From NCBI GenBank assembly GCA_036986135.1, contig BTQZ01000011.1, forward strand, positions 1-60,357: a DNA stretch of 60,357 bases, given 5' to 3'. The notes under the pieces are model-generated. The model saw nothing but the letters and a program-made list of their open reading frames with translations, was not told where the DNA came from and ran no database searches. The stretch is from JADFRG01 sp036986135. Lineage in GTDB: Bacteria; Chloroflexota; Anaerolineae; Anaerolineales; E44-bin32. The translations under genes and the position numbers were made by a program. Shown here one piece after another: positions 24,319 through 32,797 of the stretch (its first letter is position 1; every line of letters begins with the position of its first letter).

Positions 24319-26337
24319 ATGGAAATAACAAGCTCAGCATTCGAACGGAGTTCGGGGGATTCCCATAACCTTGGGAACGAACAAGTCCCGACCCTCAACA
24401 AGCTGATCGGCGTTTTCGCGAGCCTTCGGGCCAAGCTGATCATCCCGTACGTTATTCTGACTTTGATGATCGCCATGGTCGGCGTCTATGTGATCACGCG
24501 CCTGGTGACCTCCTCTCTATCCGAGAGATTTAACAATCAGCTGTTAGAGGCGAGCCGGGTGGCCGGCGATGGAATGGTGCGCCAGGAGCGCACCCATCTC
24601 GAGGACCTGCGCCTGATGGCCTTCACTGAGGGAGTCCCGGAGGCCTTGGTTGCCCGCGATCCTCAAGCCTTGCAAGATCTGCTCTTCCCGATCACTCTCA
24701 ATAATGCGATCCAGGCCGTAACCGTTGTTGATCTTACGGGCACCGAGATCATCACGCTCGCCCGGCACCCCTCCTCTGGTGAGTACATTACATCTGAGGG
24801 AGGCGACTTCTCCCAATTCAGCATCGTTTCTGACATATTGAAAAACGATCAGGATGCCGTCGGCGACAAGTATGCCGGCCTGCTGGTCACCTCATTCGGA
24901 CCCTACCTGTTCACCAGCGCGCCGGTCCGCGACGCCGATGGTGACCTCCTGGGTGTGCTGCTCGCTGGTACCAGCCTCGAGACCCTGTTGGCGGATATCA
25001 AGAACCAGTCGTTGGCGGATGTCATCCTGCTCGACAACGATGGTTCACTAGTCTCGACCTCTTTCGTTGAGCCTGAGACTGGATTCGGTCCGGTGGAAAT
25101 CAACCCAGGCCTGCTTAACGAAACGAACCCATCCGTGACGCTCGACTTCGATCTATATGGCCGAGACTATAAGTCGACCTACGCGCCGCTGGTGATTCGT
25201 CAGGACAGCACCGGCATTCTCGGAGTTGCGCTGCCCAGCAGTTTCATCATCTCGACCATGGCCACCAGCCGTACCACCTTCAGTCTAATATTCTCGGCCG
25301 GTACCATCGCAACCATCGTCGTTGGATACCTGCTGGCTCAAAGTATTGCCAAGCCCATCCTTCGTCTGCGCTCTGTGTCTCAAGCGGTTGCCGCGGGTGA
25401 CTTGAATCAGGACACTGGCCTGCGCGGTGCGGACGAGATTGGCGAATTGGCTGGGGCCTTTGACATTATGACCGTCAGGCTTCGCGAGCGTACGGCCGAG
25501 GCCGCGCGCTTGTACGACGAAACGTTGGATCGCAATCAGGAATTGGCTGAGATCAATGCTCGGCTGCAGACCGCTCAGGCGCAGCTCATCCAGTCGGAGA
25601 AACTGGCCTCGGTGGGTCAGCTCACAGCTGGCATCGTGCACGATGTCAAGAATCCGCTGGCGGTCATCAAGGGACTGGCAGAGGAGCTCAGCGAAGAGTT
25701 CTCGGTCGATCCTTCGATGCAGGATCAACTGAAGACGATTCGAGAGAGCGCAACGAAGGCCAGCACGATTGTCACCGACCTGCTGAAGTTCGCACGTCAG
25801 TCCACCCCTGAATTGGAGCGGCGCGATATGCGCGAGACGATCGAGTCGAGCGTGCGACTGACGGAGTACCTGGCGCGCAAGTCCAATGTTGAACTCAAGA
25901 TCGACATGCCGTCGAGCCCGGTGCTGATTTGGTACGACGCGCAGCAGATCGAGCAGGTCTTGATCAATCTGATTGGCAATGCCATTCAGGCCATGAAGAA
26001 TGGCGGCACCATACGCATCAATTTGAGCGAAGCCGAAAACTCGATTGCCCTGTCCGTACAAGACAACGGCGTTGGCATACCTGAAAAGAATCTCCTGAGA
26101 ATCTTCGATCCCTTCTTCACGACCAAGCCCGAGGGAGAAGGAACCGGATTGGGGCTGTCGGTGAGCTTCGGCATCGTCACACGCCATCGTGGGCAGATCA
26201 GCGTGGACAGCAAGCCAGGCCTGGGAACGACATTCACCATTCTGTTGCCCATTGATCAAGAGCAAGACGCGGGCACTGAATCCGAGAACGAGCCCGATCC
26301 ACTGAAGGAAGCGGAGAAGGCGCTCCAAGTCATCTGA
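24319..26337 (+). CDS. Membrane sensor histidine kinase (dCache-HAMP-HisKA-HATPase)
   Basis: 672 residues. A first membrane helix (~residues 33-57), then a ~260-residue extracytoplasmic domain with Cache-like layout (VTVVDLTGTEIITLARHP; DVILLDNDGSLVSTSFV), a second membrane helix (~322-345), HAMP linker (SIAKPILRLRSVSQAVAAGD), a coiled coil, the His box GIVHDVKNPLAVIKG, and an ATPase domain with N, G1 (DNGVGIP), F and G2 (GTGLGLSV) boxes all intact. The His-box variant HDVKNPL places it in the NtrB/HK4-like group. It is most likely paired with the REC-GGDEF protein upstream and perhaps also with the REC-PAS protein downstream. Confidence 0.93.
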   Translation: MEITSSAFERSSGDSHNLGNEQVPTLNKLIGVFASLRAKLIIPYVILTLMIAMVGVYVITRLVTSSLSERFNNQLLEASRVAGDGMVRQERTHLEDLRLMAFTEGVPEALVARDPQALQDLLFPITLNNAIQAVTVVDLTGTEIITLARHPSSGEYITSEGGDFSQFSIVSDILKNDQDAVGDKYAGLLVTSFGPYLFTSAPVRDADGDLLGVLLAGTSLETLLADIKNQSLADVILLDNDGSLVSTSFVEPETGFGPVEINPGLLNETNPSVTLDFDLYGRDYKSTYAPLVIRQDSTGILGVALPSSFIISTMATSRTTFSLIFSAGTIATIVVGYLLAQSIAKPILRLRSVSQAVAAGDLNQDTGLRGADEIGELAGAFDIMTVRLRERTAEAARLYDETLDRNQELAEINARLQTAQAQLIQSEKLASVGQLTAGIVHDVKNPLAVIKGLAEELSEEFSVDPSMQDQLKTIRESATKASTIVTDLLKFARQSTPELERRDMRETIESSVRLTEYLARKSNVELKIDMPSSPVLIWYDAQQIEQVLINLIGNAIQAMKNGGTIRINLSEAENSIALSVQDNGVGIPEKNLLRIFDPFFTTKPEGEGTGLGLSVSFGIVTRHRGQISVDSKPGLGTTFTILLPIDQEQDAGTESENEPDPLKEAEKALQVI

Positions 26338-26774
26338 TCACGATTTAGATCGGGTGTCCGGGCGGGCTGGGCCTGATCAGATGGTAGGCGTAATCTAGAG
26401 GTGGCCGGCGGCACGTCATAGAGTGGAGCGCAGCATTGGCCGGGCGTGGGTATGAATTCGTTAAGCCAAGTCTGCAATCTAATCGCAGTTCGCCTGCCGG
26501 GGGTTGGGAGATAACCCGTGGCTCAAGGCGTTCCTTTCGTAGTCTTCAGGAAGAACTGCATCTGGCGATATCCCGGCGAAGGATCGGATGTGGCGAGGTC
26601 CTTCTCAAGATTTCCTACGTCGGCAGCCGAGTAGTGGACATAAGTGACTAAGGACGCCCTAGCTCCGTCGACATGGAACTCAGCGCTTTCCACCTCCTGA
26701 CCCTCCGGTACAAAGAGCCTGGGACCCGTTTGGGGCCAGAAGAGTGAGAATCGACTGAGTAGGGGGTCAAGATA
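26338..26774. other. intergenic region upstream of a REC-PAS protein
   Basis: 437 nt with no convincing gene on either strand. A small plus-strand frame (26436-26651) has no recognisable similarity and weak codon pattern. A GGGGGTCAAG sequence precedes the ATG of the next gene. I see no GEMM-type c-di-GMP riboswitch or terminator. Confidence 0.4.
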
Positions 26775-28964
26775 ATGTCAGAAGTAAAGATCCTTCTCTG
26801 CGACGACGATCCCGCTCTGCTTGGGCTCTTGATCAGACGCCTGAAGAAGATGGGAATCGAACCCGATCCCGCCAGCGACGGCCGTGAGGCCAAGTCGCTG
26901 ATTGATGCAAGCAGCTACGACGTGATCGTCACCGACATTTACATGCCGGAGGCGACCGGGCTCGAGGTGATGCAGCACGCCAAGCAGAAAGACGCGGATA
27001 CGCAGGTCGTCATCATCACCTCCTCCGCTACGATCGATAATGCCATCGATGCTCTCAATCACGGCGCGTTTGGCTATCTGACCAAGCCCTTTGACCACTT
27101 GATCGTTTTCGACAACATGGTTTCGCGCGCCCTGGAATACCGCCTGCTGGTCGTCGCGGACAGGCGCAAGGCAGAAGCTCAAAAGCGGCGCGGCGACATG
27201 CTGGAGGACGAAGTCGCAGAGCGCGTGAGGCAGCTGCAGAAGAATCAGAAGGGGCTGCTCGATCTGCTGGGCTCGCTGCCGGACGGGATCCTGGTTGTCG
27301 AGCAGGGCGGCAAAGTCGTGCTTAGCAGCCCCGTCGGGGAACGCTGGCTGGCGCATGATCAGAACACCGAGGATCGGCCGATCCACACATTCATCAACCA
27401 GGTGCATGCCGAAATGCCGGAATCGAGTGCAGAGGTGAAGGTCAACGACGTCGACCTCCACCTCATGTCGGCAAATTTCCGGGATGACGGAGAAGTCAAA
27501 CGCAAGGCGATCATCATCCGCGAAGTCGAAGAGGACCGCGCGGGCGCAGGCAGCCTGGTAACTGAAACCGTCATGGGCATCAAGAAGGGACTTGCAGCGC
27601 TCTATGAGCAAGGTTTAGGGACCGAGGTGGTTCTAAACGTCGCCAGCCAATTCGCGGTATTGGAGCAATTACAGGGCTGGGCAGGCGGAACCGGCGAGCT
27701 CGCAGCGGCGGGGCCCGCGCCTGCTCAAAGCCCGGCCGCAACCGTCTCGAGCCCAGCGCCGGCGCAACCAACGCAGCCGCAGCCCGCTCCCCAGGTGCAA
27801 ACTCCCGCTCCCAATCAAGCGCCGGCGGAGGCCTCGCAGCCGGACCCCGCTTCCCAAGAGCAAAGCCCCGCTCATCCGGCTCCCGCTCCGGTGCAGGCTC
27901 CTACCGGAGCCGGCGAGGTGACTTCGATCCCGCCCTTTACGATTCCTCGCGAGCGCACGCCAACCGGCGAGTTGGACGGTCCGAGGCTCAACACCTCCGA
28001 ACTTCAAGATGCGCTGCGCGCCTCCGCGCCGGCAGACGCCCAACAAGCCGCGGTCGAGCCCGCGCTGGAGAACTCGGCTCCGCCAGAAATCGTGGCTGAG
28101 ACGCAAACTCCCGCGCCGGAGCCGACGGCCGAAGAAGCCGTAGATGCGGCTCCGGTCGAGCCGCCCGCACCCTCTCCTCCGCTGGAAGTCGAGGCACCGT
28201 CAGAGCCAGATACCCGGCCTACGGTAGCAGCAGCTCCCACCGCGACAGATGAGACACACGCGGCTCCTTCGGATGATCCTGAGCTCTCCAGCACTGAGGG
28301 AGACCCAACGCCTGAGCCCCAGGCATTTCCCCGAGCGGAAGCCGGCACGTCCGATGTTCCCTCATGGATTGATGGAATCGAAGGAATCACTAACCCCGAT
28401 ATACTGGACGGCTTCGAATTCGAGCCTGAACAACAGGAGGCCTCGTTCCCAGAGGCGCAGACCAGCGAAATCCTTGAAGATGACTCCATCTTCAAGCAGC
28501 GGGTCATCCCCGAAGAGATGAACGCCAAGCTCAAGACCCCGGTAGGGCTTCCCAACACAAACGGAAATCAAGAGTACGCTCCACCTCAGCATGATGGTCC
28601 GATCACTATTCAGGCCTCCCAGGCCGACACGCAGATGTTCCGCAAGGTGCTCGAGGGCCTCTCTGGAACAAAGGTCTTGAGTGGAGACTATGAAAGGCCA
28701 GAAGAGGAGCCTCCAAAGAGCAATGGGGACATTGCTGCCAAAGCTGGAGATGGGCCGAATGAAATGCGCGCCCAACTCTCCGAAGCTCCTGCAAGTGAGG
28801 TACACATAGAAGCTCCACCGGTACCACCTTCTGCGGAGGGATTTCGTCCGGTGCAAGAACCCGAGCCCGAACCGCAACCGGTCCAGGCCGCTCCGGCAAC
28901 CTGGCCCCCTACCCTGCCCACAAAGGACGACGACTGGGACGACCAGCTCGACGTCTCCGGATAG
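26775..28964 (+). CDS. Receiver-PAS protein with long disordered tail
   Basis: 729 residues. Residues ~1-125 form a receiver domain (Asp in VIVTDIYMPEATG, Lys in GYLTKPFDH) close to that of the REC-GGDEF protein at 23310. A coiled coil (~135-165) leads to a PAS-like domain (LLGSLPDGILVVEQGGKVVL, ~165-270). From ~295 to the end there are more than 400 residues of low-complexity sequence: first Pro/Ala/Gln-rich (APAQPTQPQPAPQVQTPAP), then acidic Pro/Glu/Ser-rich, with no folded domain. Such tails often bind partners or keep proteins soluble; the role here is unknown. The protein has no output domain of a known kind. It ends before a strong terminator. Confidence 0.82.
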   Translation: MSEVKILLCDDDPALLGLLIRRLKKMGIEPDPASDGREAKSLIDASSYDVIVTDIYMPEATGLEVMQHAKQKDADTQVVIITSSATIDNAIDALNHGAFGYLTKPFDHLIVFDNMVSRALEYRLLVVADRRKAEAQKRRGDMLEDEVAERVRQLQKNQKGLLDLLGSLPDGILVVEQGGKVVLSSPVGERWLAHDQNTEDRPIHTFINQVHAEMPESSAEVKVNDVDLHLMSANFRDDGEVKRKAIIIREVEEDRAGAGSLVTETVMGIKKGLAALYEQGLGTEVVLNVASQFAVLEQLQGWAGGTGELAAAGPAPAQSPAATVSSPAPAQPTQPQPAPQVQTPAPNQAPAEASQPDPASQEQSPAHPAPAPVQAPTGAGEVTSIPPFTIPRERTPTGELDGPRLNTSELQDALRASAPADAQQAAVEPALENSAPPEIVAETQTPAPEPTAEEAVDAAPVEPPAPSPPLEVEAPSEPDTRPTVAAAPTATDETHAAPSDDPELSSTEGDPTPEPQAFPRAEAGTSDVPSWIDGIEGITNPDILDGFEFEPEQQEASFPEAQTSEILEDDSIFKQRVIPEEMNAKLKTPVGLPNTNGNQEYAPPQHDGPITIQASQADTQMFRKVLEGLSGTKVLSGDYERPEEEPPKSNGDIAAKAGDGPNEMRAQLSEAPASEVHIEAPPVPPSAEGFRPVQEPEPEPQPVQAAPATWPPTLPTKDDDWDDQLDVSG

Positions 28965-28983
28965 CTCCCAGCACCGGATAAAC

Positions 28984-29020
28984 AAACTCCCCGGCACTGA
29001 TTACTCGCCGGGGAGTTTTT
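28984..29020. terminator. strong bidirectional terminator
   Basis: AACTCCCCGGC and GCCGGGGAGTT form a stem of about 11 bp (28985-28995 with 29007-29017) around an 11-nt loop, followed by TTTTTAT. It ends the REC-PAS gene; the A-run on its left side also suits the convergent SPFH gene. Confidence 0.88.
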
Positions 29021-29041
29021 ATGCTTCTGGATAGAAAGGAG

Positions 29042-30091
29042 CTACGGTGCCGTGGGTTCGATCGGTGTGACGCTGGTCGTGCTCCCCTCAAGCGATGGAA
29101 TAGGCAGCAAGAACGGGTTCTCGCTGGGCACCAACATCACCTGGATTCCAGGTCCCAACCTCTGGACGTACTCAAAGGTGATCAGATCCGGATTCTGCGC
29201 CAATGCGGCCCCGAGCAGCTCCAGCGCTGTCTTCTCTGCTTCAGCCTCGATCACACGCGCGTCTGCTTTACCCTGAGCGTTAATCACAGCCGCATCTGCC
29301 TGACCCCGGGCGGTTGCACGGGCTTGCTCCGCCTCCTGCTCACGTTGCTGAACGACAAAGACCGCCTGTTGGGCCAGCTGTTCTGCTATCTGCTTCTGCT
29401 CGACCGAAGCGGCGTATTCCGGGGAGAAGGCGATGTTACGCAGCACGAAGTCGTGCAAGATCAGACCGCCCTCGTCAAAAATATCCTTTAGGGACTCTTC
29501 GATCAAGGAGCTCAGCGCAAAACGCTCTGTGCTGTAGACTTCCTCGATCCCAAACTGCGATACCGCATCTCGGATGATGCCGCGTACTTGAGGACGGATG
29601 AGGTTGTCGATATACCGCCCCTGCCACTTCTTATGGGTCTCAACAACTTCATCAGGCTTGAGGGCAAAAATCACCGAGGCGTCAACTCTAACCACCTGCC
29701 CGTCGGAAGTACGCGCCTCCACCGAATCATCTCCGATGATCTGGCCCTCCTGGGGCGCAATCGACATAGTGTAGGTCTGCCGGGTGATCGGATAGGCAAG
29801 AACGTTCTCGAGAAAGGGAACCACGAAATTCAACCCCGGCTGAAGGGCCTCGGGCCTTATGCCCTCGTCGAGCGCCGAGATCACGACCCCACGATCGGTC
29901 GGCTGGACAAAGACAATGCTGGCGCCGGCCACGGTGGCTACCAGCGCTACTGCGATCGATCCGATGATGAGCCCAACGGCTCCCCGGAACTGTTGTCCGC
30001 GAGTCGCACGGACCACAGCAATTCCGATGACTGCAATCGCCACGATCCAGGCGATGGTGGCGATAGCACTTACGACGGCTCCGACGTTCAT
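29042..30091 (-). CDS. SPFH/prohibitin-family membrane protein (HflK/HflC-like)
   Basis: 349 residues. Two N-terminal hydrophobic segments (~5-28 and ~38-62) are followed by the SPFH domain (VQPTDRGVVISALDEGIRPEALQPGLNFVVPF), an amphipathic region FALSSLIEESLKDIFDEGGL and an Ala/Glu/Gln-rich coiled coil (QREQEAEQARATARGQADAA). Such proteins form ring-like oligomers in membrane microdomains and often regulate the FtsH protease. No NfeD partner or ftsH gene is adjacent. AAGGAGGAG precedes the ATG. Its direct role here is not known. Confidence 0.9.
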   Translation of the reverse strand: MNVGAVVSAIATIAWIVAIAVIGIAVVRATRGQQFRGAVGLIIGSIAVALVATVAGASIVFVQPTDRGVVISALDEGIRPEALQPGLNFVVPFLENVLAYPITRQTYTMSIAPQEGQIIGDDSVEARTSDGQVVRVDASVIFALKPDEVVETHKKWQGRYIDNLIRPQVRGIIRDAVSQFGIEEVYSTERFALSSLIEESLKDIFDEGGLILHDFVLRNIAFSPEYAASVEQKQIAEQLAQQAVFVVQQREQEAEQARATARGQADAAVINAQGKADARVIEAEAEKTALELLGAALAQNPDLITFEYVQRLGPGIQVMLVPSENPFLLPIPSLEGSTTSVTPIEPTAP

Positions 30092-30119
30092 CTACTCCTC
30101 CTTAGCTCGTTAGAGCGTT

Positions 30120-30154
30120 AAAAAAGCCCAAATTTGGGTCACTCGGCGATTTTA
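30120..30154 (-). promoter_or_regulatory. -10 box and terminator-like hairpin upstream of the SPFH gene
   Basis: On the minus strand TGGTAAAAT provides an extended -10 (30157-30149), and just downstream CCCAAATTTGGG followed by CTTTTTT (30138-30120) looks like a small terminator. It may end the dtd transcript or attenuate the SPFH transcript; the order of elements fits attenuation, but the hairpin is short. Confidence 0.35.
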
Positions 30155-30266
30155 CCATGTGGCCCCATCGGCACGGCCTGCGGCGATGACTACTCATTGA
30201 TCTATTAGGGTCAACAAAGGGGCACCCCGGATGGGCAGCCCGGATTACCAAGAATCAGTCGAGTTG

Positions 30267-30713
30267 CTATAAAGAGTCACGCTCGATCATGAGCGTCACC
30301 GGCCCGTCGTTCTCGATCTCGACCAGCATGTTGGCGCCGAACGAACCGGTCTGCGTGGTTACGCCCTCCCCGCGCAAGTGCTCTGCAAACTTTTCCACGA
30401 GCGGCTCCGCGATCTCTGGATCCGCAGCATGAACAAAGCTGGGGCGTCGCCCTTTGCTCACGTCGCCATATAGGGTGAACTGGGAGACTACCAGGGCCTT
30501 CCCGCCTGAATCGAGAAGCGAGCGGTTCATCTTTCCACCATCATCTTCAAATATCCGCAAATTCGCACATTTCCCCGCGAGCCAGCGTGCCTCCTGTTCG
30601 GAATCTCTGTCTCCGACCCCAAGCAAGATGACCATGCCTGGCCCGATCTCTGCCAGGGTTTCTCCGTCAACGCTTACGCAGCCGCGCCGCACGCGCTGGA
30701 CAAGCGCCCTCAT
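30267..30713 (-). CDS. dtd: D-aminoacyl-tRNA deacylase
   Basis: Hydrolyses D-amino acids mischarged on tRNA. 148 residues from the ATG at 30713, the normal DTD length; the family start is MRALVQRVRRGCVSVDGE. Motifs SQFTLYGDVSKGRRPSF and the cross-subunit ENDGPVTLMIE (Gly-cisPro-like GP) are present. An upstream in-frame extension to 30776 only overlaps the selenoprotein gene. The start lies 4 nt after the selenoprotein stop, so both share one transcript. Confidence 0.95.
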   Translation of the reverse strand: MRALVQRVRRGCVSVDGETLAEIGPGMVILLGVGDRDSEQEARWLAGKCANLRIFEDDGGKMNRSLLDSGGKALVVSQFTLYGDVSKGRRPSFVHAADPEIAEPLVEKFAEHLRGEGVTTQTGSFGANMLVEIENDGPVTLMIERDSL

Positions 30714-30717
30714 CTGG

Positions 30718-30963
30718 CTAGTCCCCGGCTGGGGCCAAAGCTTGGACCAGGCCGAGCACTTCGCCCTCCTCTGCATGCCGGCCAGTCTTCAGTTTTGAGT
30801 AGACCAGTTGATCGTCGACCGTCACTTCGAAGCGTCCGCCCTCCGAAGGAACCAGGGCGATAGACTTGATGTCGAGCTCGTATTGCTTGGTCAGATCTGC
30901 CATCAGACCGATGGCTCTGTCCGTGTAGTGTCAAACCGCGCAGTAGACAATAGTAATTTCCAC
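30718..30963 (-). CDS. SelW-like selenoprotein (Rdx family) with in-frame UGA
   Basis: 81 residues if UGA at 30933-30931 is read as selenocysteine. The start is a GTG at 30963 with AAGGAG eight bases upstream. The N-terminus reads EITIVYCAVUHYTDRA: a first beta-strand followed by the CxxU redox motif (C8, U11), exactly as in SelW/SelT/SelH-type thioredoxin-fold proteins, where bacterial homologues have CxxC or CxxU. The rest matches the family: LMADLTKQYELDIKSIALVP, then SEGGRFEVTVDDQLVYSK and GRHAEEGEVLGLV. A conventional annotation would start at the internal ATG 30903 and lose the active site. A SECIS-like hairpin follows the UGA. The physiological partner is unknown; the family is thought to act in redox defence. 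Possible promoter TAGAAT at 31005-31000. Confidence 0.87.
30899..30915 (-). promoter_or_regulatory. bacterial SECIS-like hairpin after the UGA of the SelW-like gene
   Basis: On the coding strand GCCATC pairs perfectly with GATGGC around the loop GGTCT. The loop starts 22 nt after the UGA, inside the 16-37 nt window reported for bacterial SECIS elements, with G as its first base. The loop sequence also equals the GGUCU of the E. coli fdhF element. Flanking CAGA and TCTG can extend the stem with a bulge. Confidence 0.8.
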
Positions 30964-31037
30964 TCTAATATCTCCTTGATATGGGAGGATCCAACATGGA
31001 TTCTACTCTTTGTCATCTCTAGGCAGCCTGCAACTTA

Positions 31038-31046
31038 TGAGATAAT
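31038..31046 (+). promoter_or_regulatory. possible extended -10 of the YtxH gene
   Basis: TGAGATAAT is a TGn-extended -10. No convincing -35 is seen. A transcript starting near 31053 would have a leader of about 28 nt containing the AGGAGGTG ribosome binding site. Confidence 0.35.
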
Positions 31047-31080
31047 GCAAGACGTAACTGCAAGCATCAGGAGGTGTACG

Positions 31081-31323
31081 ATGCGAAAGTTTGCATCTTT
31101 TGTATTTGGGTCGGTGATGGGAGCCATGTTTGGAGCCGTCGTTGCGTTATTGATCGCCCCCAGCTCTGGGGAAGAGCTTCAGGCGCGAGCACGAGTGCGG
31201 GTCGCGACCCTGCGCGATGAAGTTCAGAATGCCTATGATATCCGGACGGCGCAGCTCCAAGCGGAGCTGGAGGCCTTGAGTTCCAGTTCTGAGGGGGACG
31301 AGCAACCCCCGGAATCGGAGTGA
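31081..31323 (+). CDS. YtxH-domain small membrane protein
   Basis: 80 residues. A single hydrophobic segment near the N-terminus (FVFGSVMGAMFGAVVALLIA) is followed by the YtxH hallmark PSSGEELQARARVR and a helical, charged tail ending in acidic residues. Family members are stress-associated small membrane proteins of unknown mechanism. The ATG at 31081 is fixed by AGGAGGTG six bases upstream. It is divergent from the SelW gene and ends at a terminator. Confidence 0.88.
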   Translation: MRKFASFVFGSVMGAMFGAVVALLIAPSSGEELQARARVRVATLRDEVQNAYDIRTAQLQAELEALSSSSEGDEQPPESE

Positions 31324-31340
31324 CCGACCCCGATTCAAGG

Positions 31341-31372
31341 AATCGGGCCCATGAGAGGCCCGATTTTCATTT
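31341..31372 (+). terminator. Rho-independent terminator after the YtxH gene
   Basis: AATCGGGCC (31341-31349) pairs with GGCCCGATT (31357-31365) around a 7-nt loop, followed by TTCATTT. The T-run is imperfect but the nine-pair stem is strong and lies just after the stop. Confidence 0.75.
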
Positions 31373-31381
31373 AAGGCGGCT

Positions 31382-32797
31382 TCATCCCGTCCGCTGTCTG
31401 GCCAGGGTCTCGTCGTCCGGCTGCACGATCGGAAGGCGTACGGTGAAGCGGCTTCCCCGCCCCACGACACTCTTCGCCTGCAGACTGCCTCCGTGCGCTT
31501 CCACGATCTCACGCGAAATTGCCAATCCGAGCCCGGCTCCGCGTGGCCCGCTGGCAGAACGCGCCTTGTCGAGTTGATAGAAGCGCTCAAAGATTCGAGA
31601 GAGTTCTTCCGGGGGAATGCCGGGCCCCGTGTCATACACATGTACAGAGACCCAGCCAGAGCTCCCCTCCGTCTTGAGCCGCACCTGGCCGCCCTCGGGC
31701 GTGTGTTTCAAGGCATTGTCGATCAGGTTTGTGAAAACCTGCGCCAAACGATCCCCATCTCCGATCAGCGACGGGATTGAATTCACATGGTTTTGGATCT
31801 GAATGTTCTTCCGGGCGGCCTTGAGCTTGAACCGCTCCACGATCGCGGCCAGTATCGCCCCCAAGTCGACCGGCCTCCTCTCCAAAGGAGCCTGCCCGGT
31901 GTCCATTCGAGCCAGGTCCAGCAATTCCTCAACTAACCGCCCAAGACGATCGGATTCGTCATAAATCACTCCGGCTGCGTTCTGGACGTCTGACGCGGTC
32001 CCGTCCAGGATCGCCTGTGCATAGCCTTGAATAGAGGTGAGTGGCGTCCGCAGCTCATGAGAAACGTTGGCGACGAAGTCACGCATCGCCTGTTGGCTTC
32101 CCTGCACCTGTTGCACCATCTCGTTGAATGAAGTTGCCAGGCTGTGTGCCTCGTCCGGGCCGGAAGGAGCCAGCCGCTGATCATAGTCGCCGGCCGCCAC
32201 CGACCGTGCGGCCTCCGCGGTGTTCCGAAGTGGGGCCGACACCCAACGTGAGATTAGCCAGGCAAGAACGACCGAAGCGGCTAGCGCTACAAGGGAAGCA
32301 CGCAGGATGAGAGGCAGCAAGAGCTCCTGTCCGACGGCCGCCACCGGACTGGGCCTGGGGGCCAACAGGAGCAGTGACCGGCCGTCGCCCAGCGGCTGAG
32401 CGACGTAAAGCCAGCGATTGAAGAGACCCCCATAGCCTCCATGCGAGACGCCATCGGCGGAAGTGGCCTGTCCGATCACCTCCGCAGGTGGCGGCTCGAC
32501 GCCAGGCCGAGTGTCGGTCAGTATCTCTCCTTCAGGCCCCACGATCATGCCACGCGCATTTGGCACGCCAAGGTTTCGGAAGGCGGCATTGAGACGATCC
32601 GATCCAAGGAACTTCAGCACACGCGCCCCGCGCTCGGCCACGAGGTCCGCCGCGCCGCTTAGCCTGGCGGTCGTTTGTCGGTCCACTTGGCGGCTGTTGA
32701 TCAGGAAGACCAGCAGGCTGGCGGCAACGATGATCAGCACCAGGGCGCTGACCAGCATATGGGTCAGCAGTAGGCGGGACCGAAGTGAGCGAAACAT
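31382..32797 (-). CDS. Membrane sensor histidine kinase (PhoR/BaeS-like)
   Basis: 471 residues. Two membrane helices (~10-32 and ~160-182) enclose a periplasmic-type sensor region of about 125 residues. HAMP (RWVSAPLRNTAEAARSVAAGD) is followed by the His box FVANVSHELRTPLTSIQGYA and an ATPase domain with N (NLIDNALKHTPEGG), G1 (DTGPGIP), F (IFERFYQLD) and G2 (GAGLGLAIS) boxes. All residues for kinase activity are present. It is translated with the upstream response regulator (TGATG overlap at 32797). The stimulus is unknown. Confidence 0.94.
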   Translation of the reverse strand: MFRSLRSRLLLTHMLVSALVLIIVAASLLVFLINSRQVDRQTTARLSGAADLVAERGARVLKFLGSDRLNAAFRNLGVPNARGMIVGPEGEILTDTRPGVEPPPAEVIGQATSADGVSHGGYGGLFNRWLYVAQPLGDGRSLLLLAPRPSPVAAVGQELLLPLILRASLVALAASVVLAWLISRWVSAPLRNTAEAARSVAAGDYDQRLAPSGPDEAHSLATSFNEMVQQVQGSQQAMRDFVANVSHELRTPLTSIQGYAQAILDGTASDVQNAAGVIYDESDRLGRLVEELLDLARMDTGQAPLERRPVDLGAILAAIVERFKLKAARKNIQIQNHVNSIPSLIGDGDRLAQVFTNLIDNALKHTPEGGQVRLKTEGSSGWVSVHVYDTGPGIPPEELSRIFERFYQLDKARSASGPRGAGLGLAISREIVEAHGGSLQAKSVVGRGSRFTVRLPIVQPDDETLARQRTG

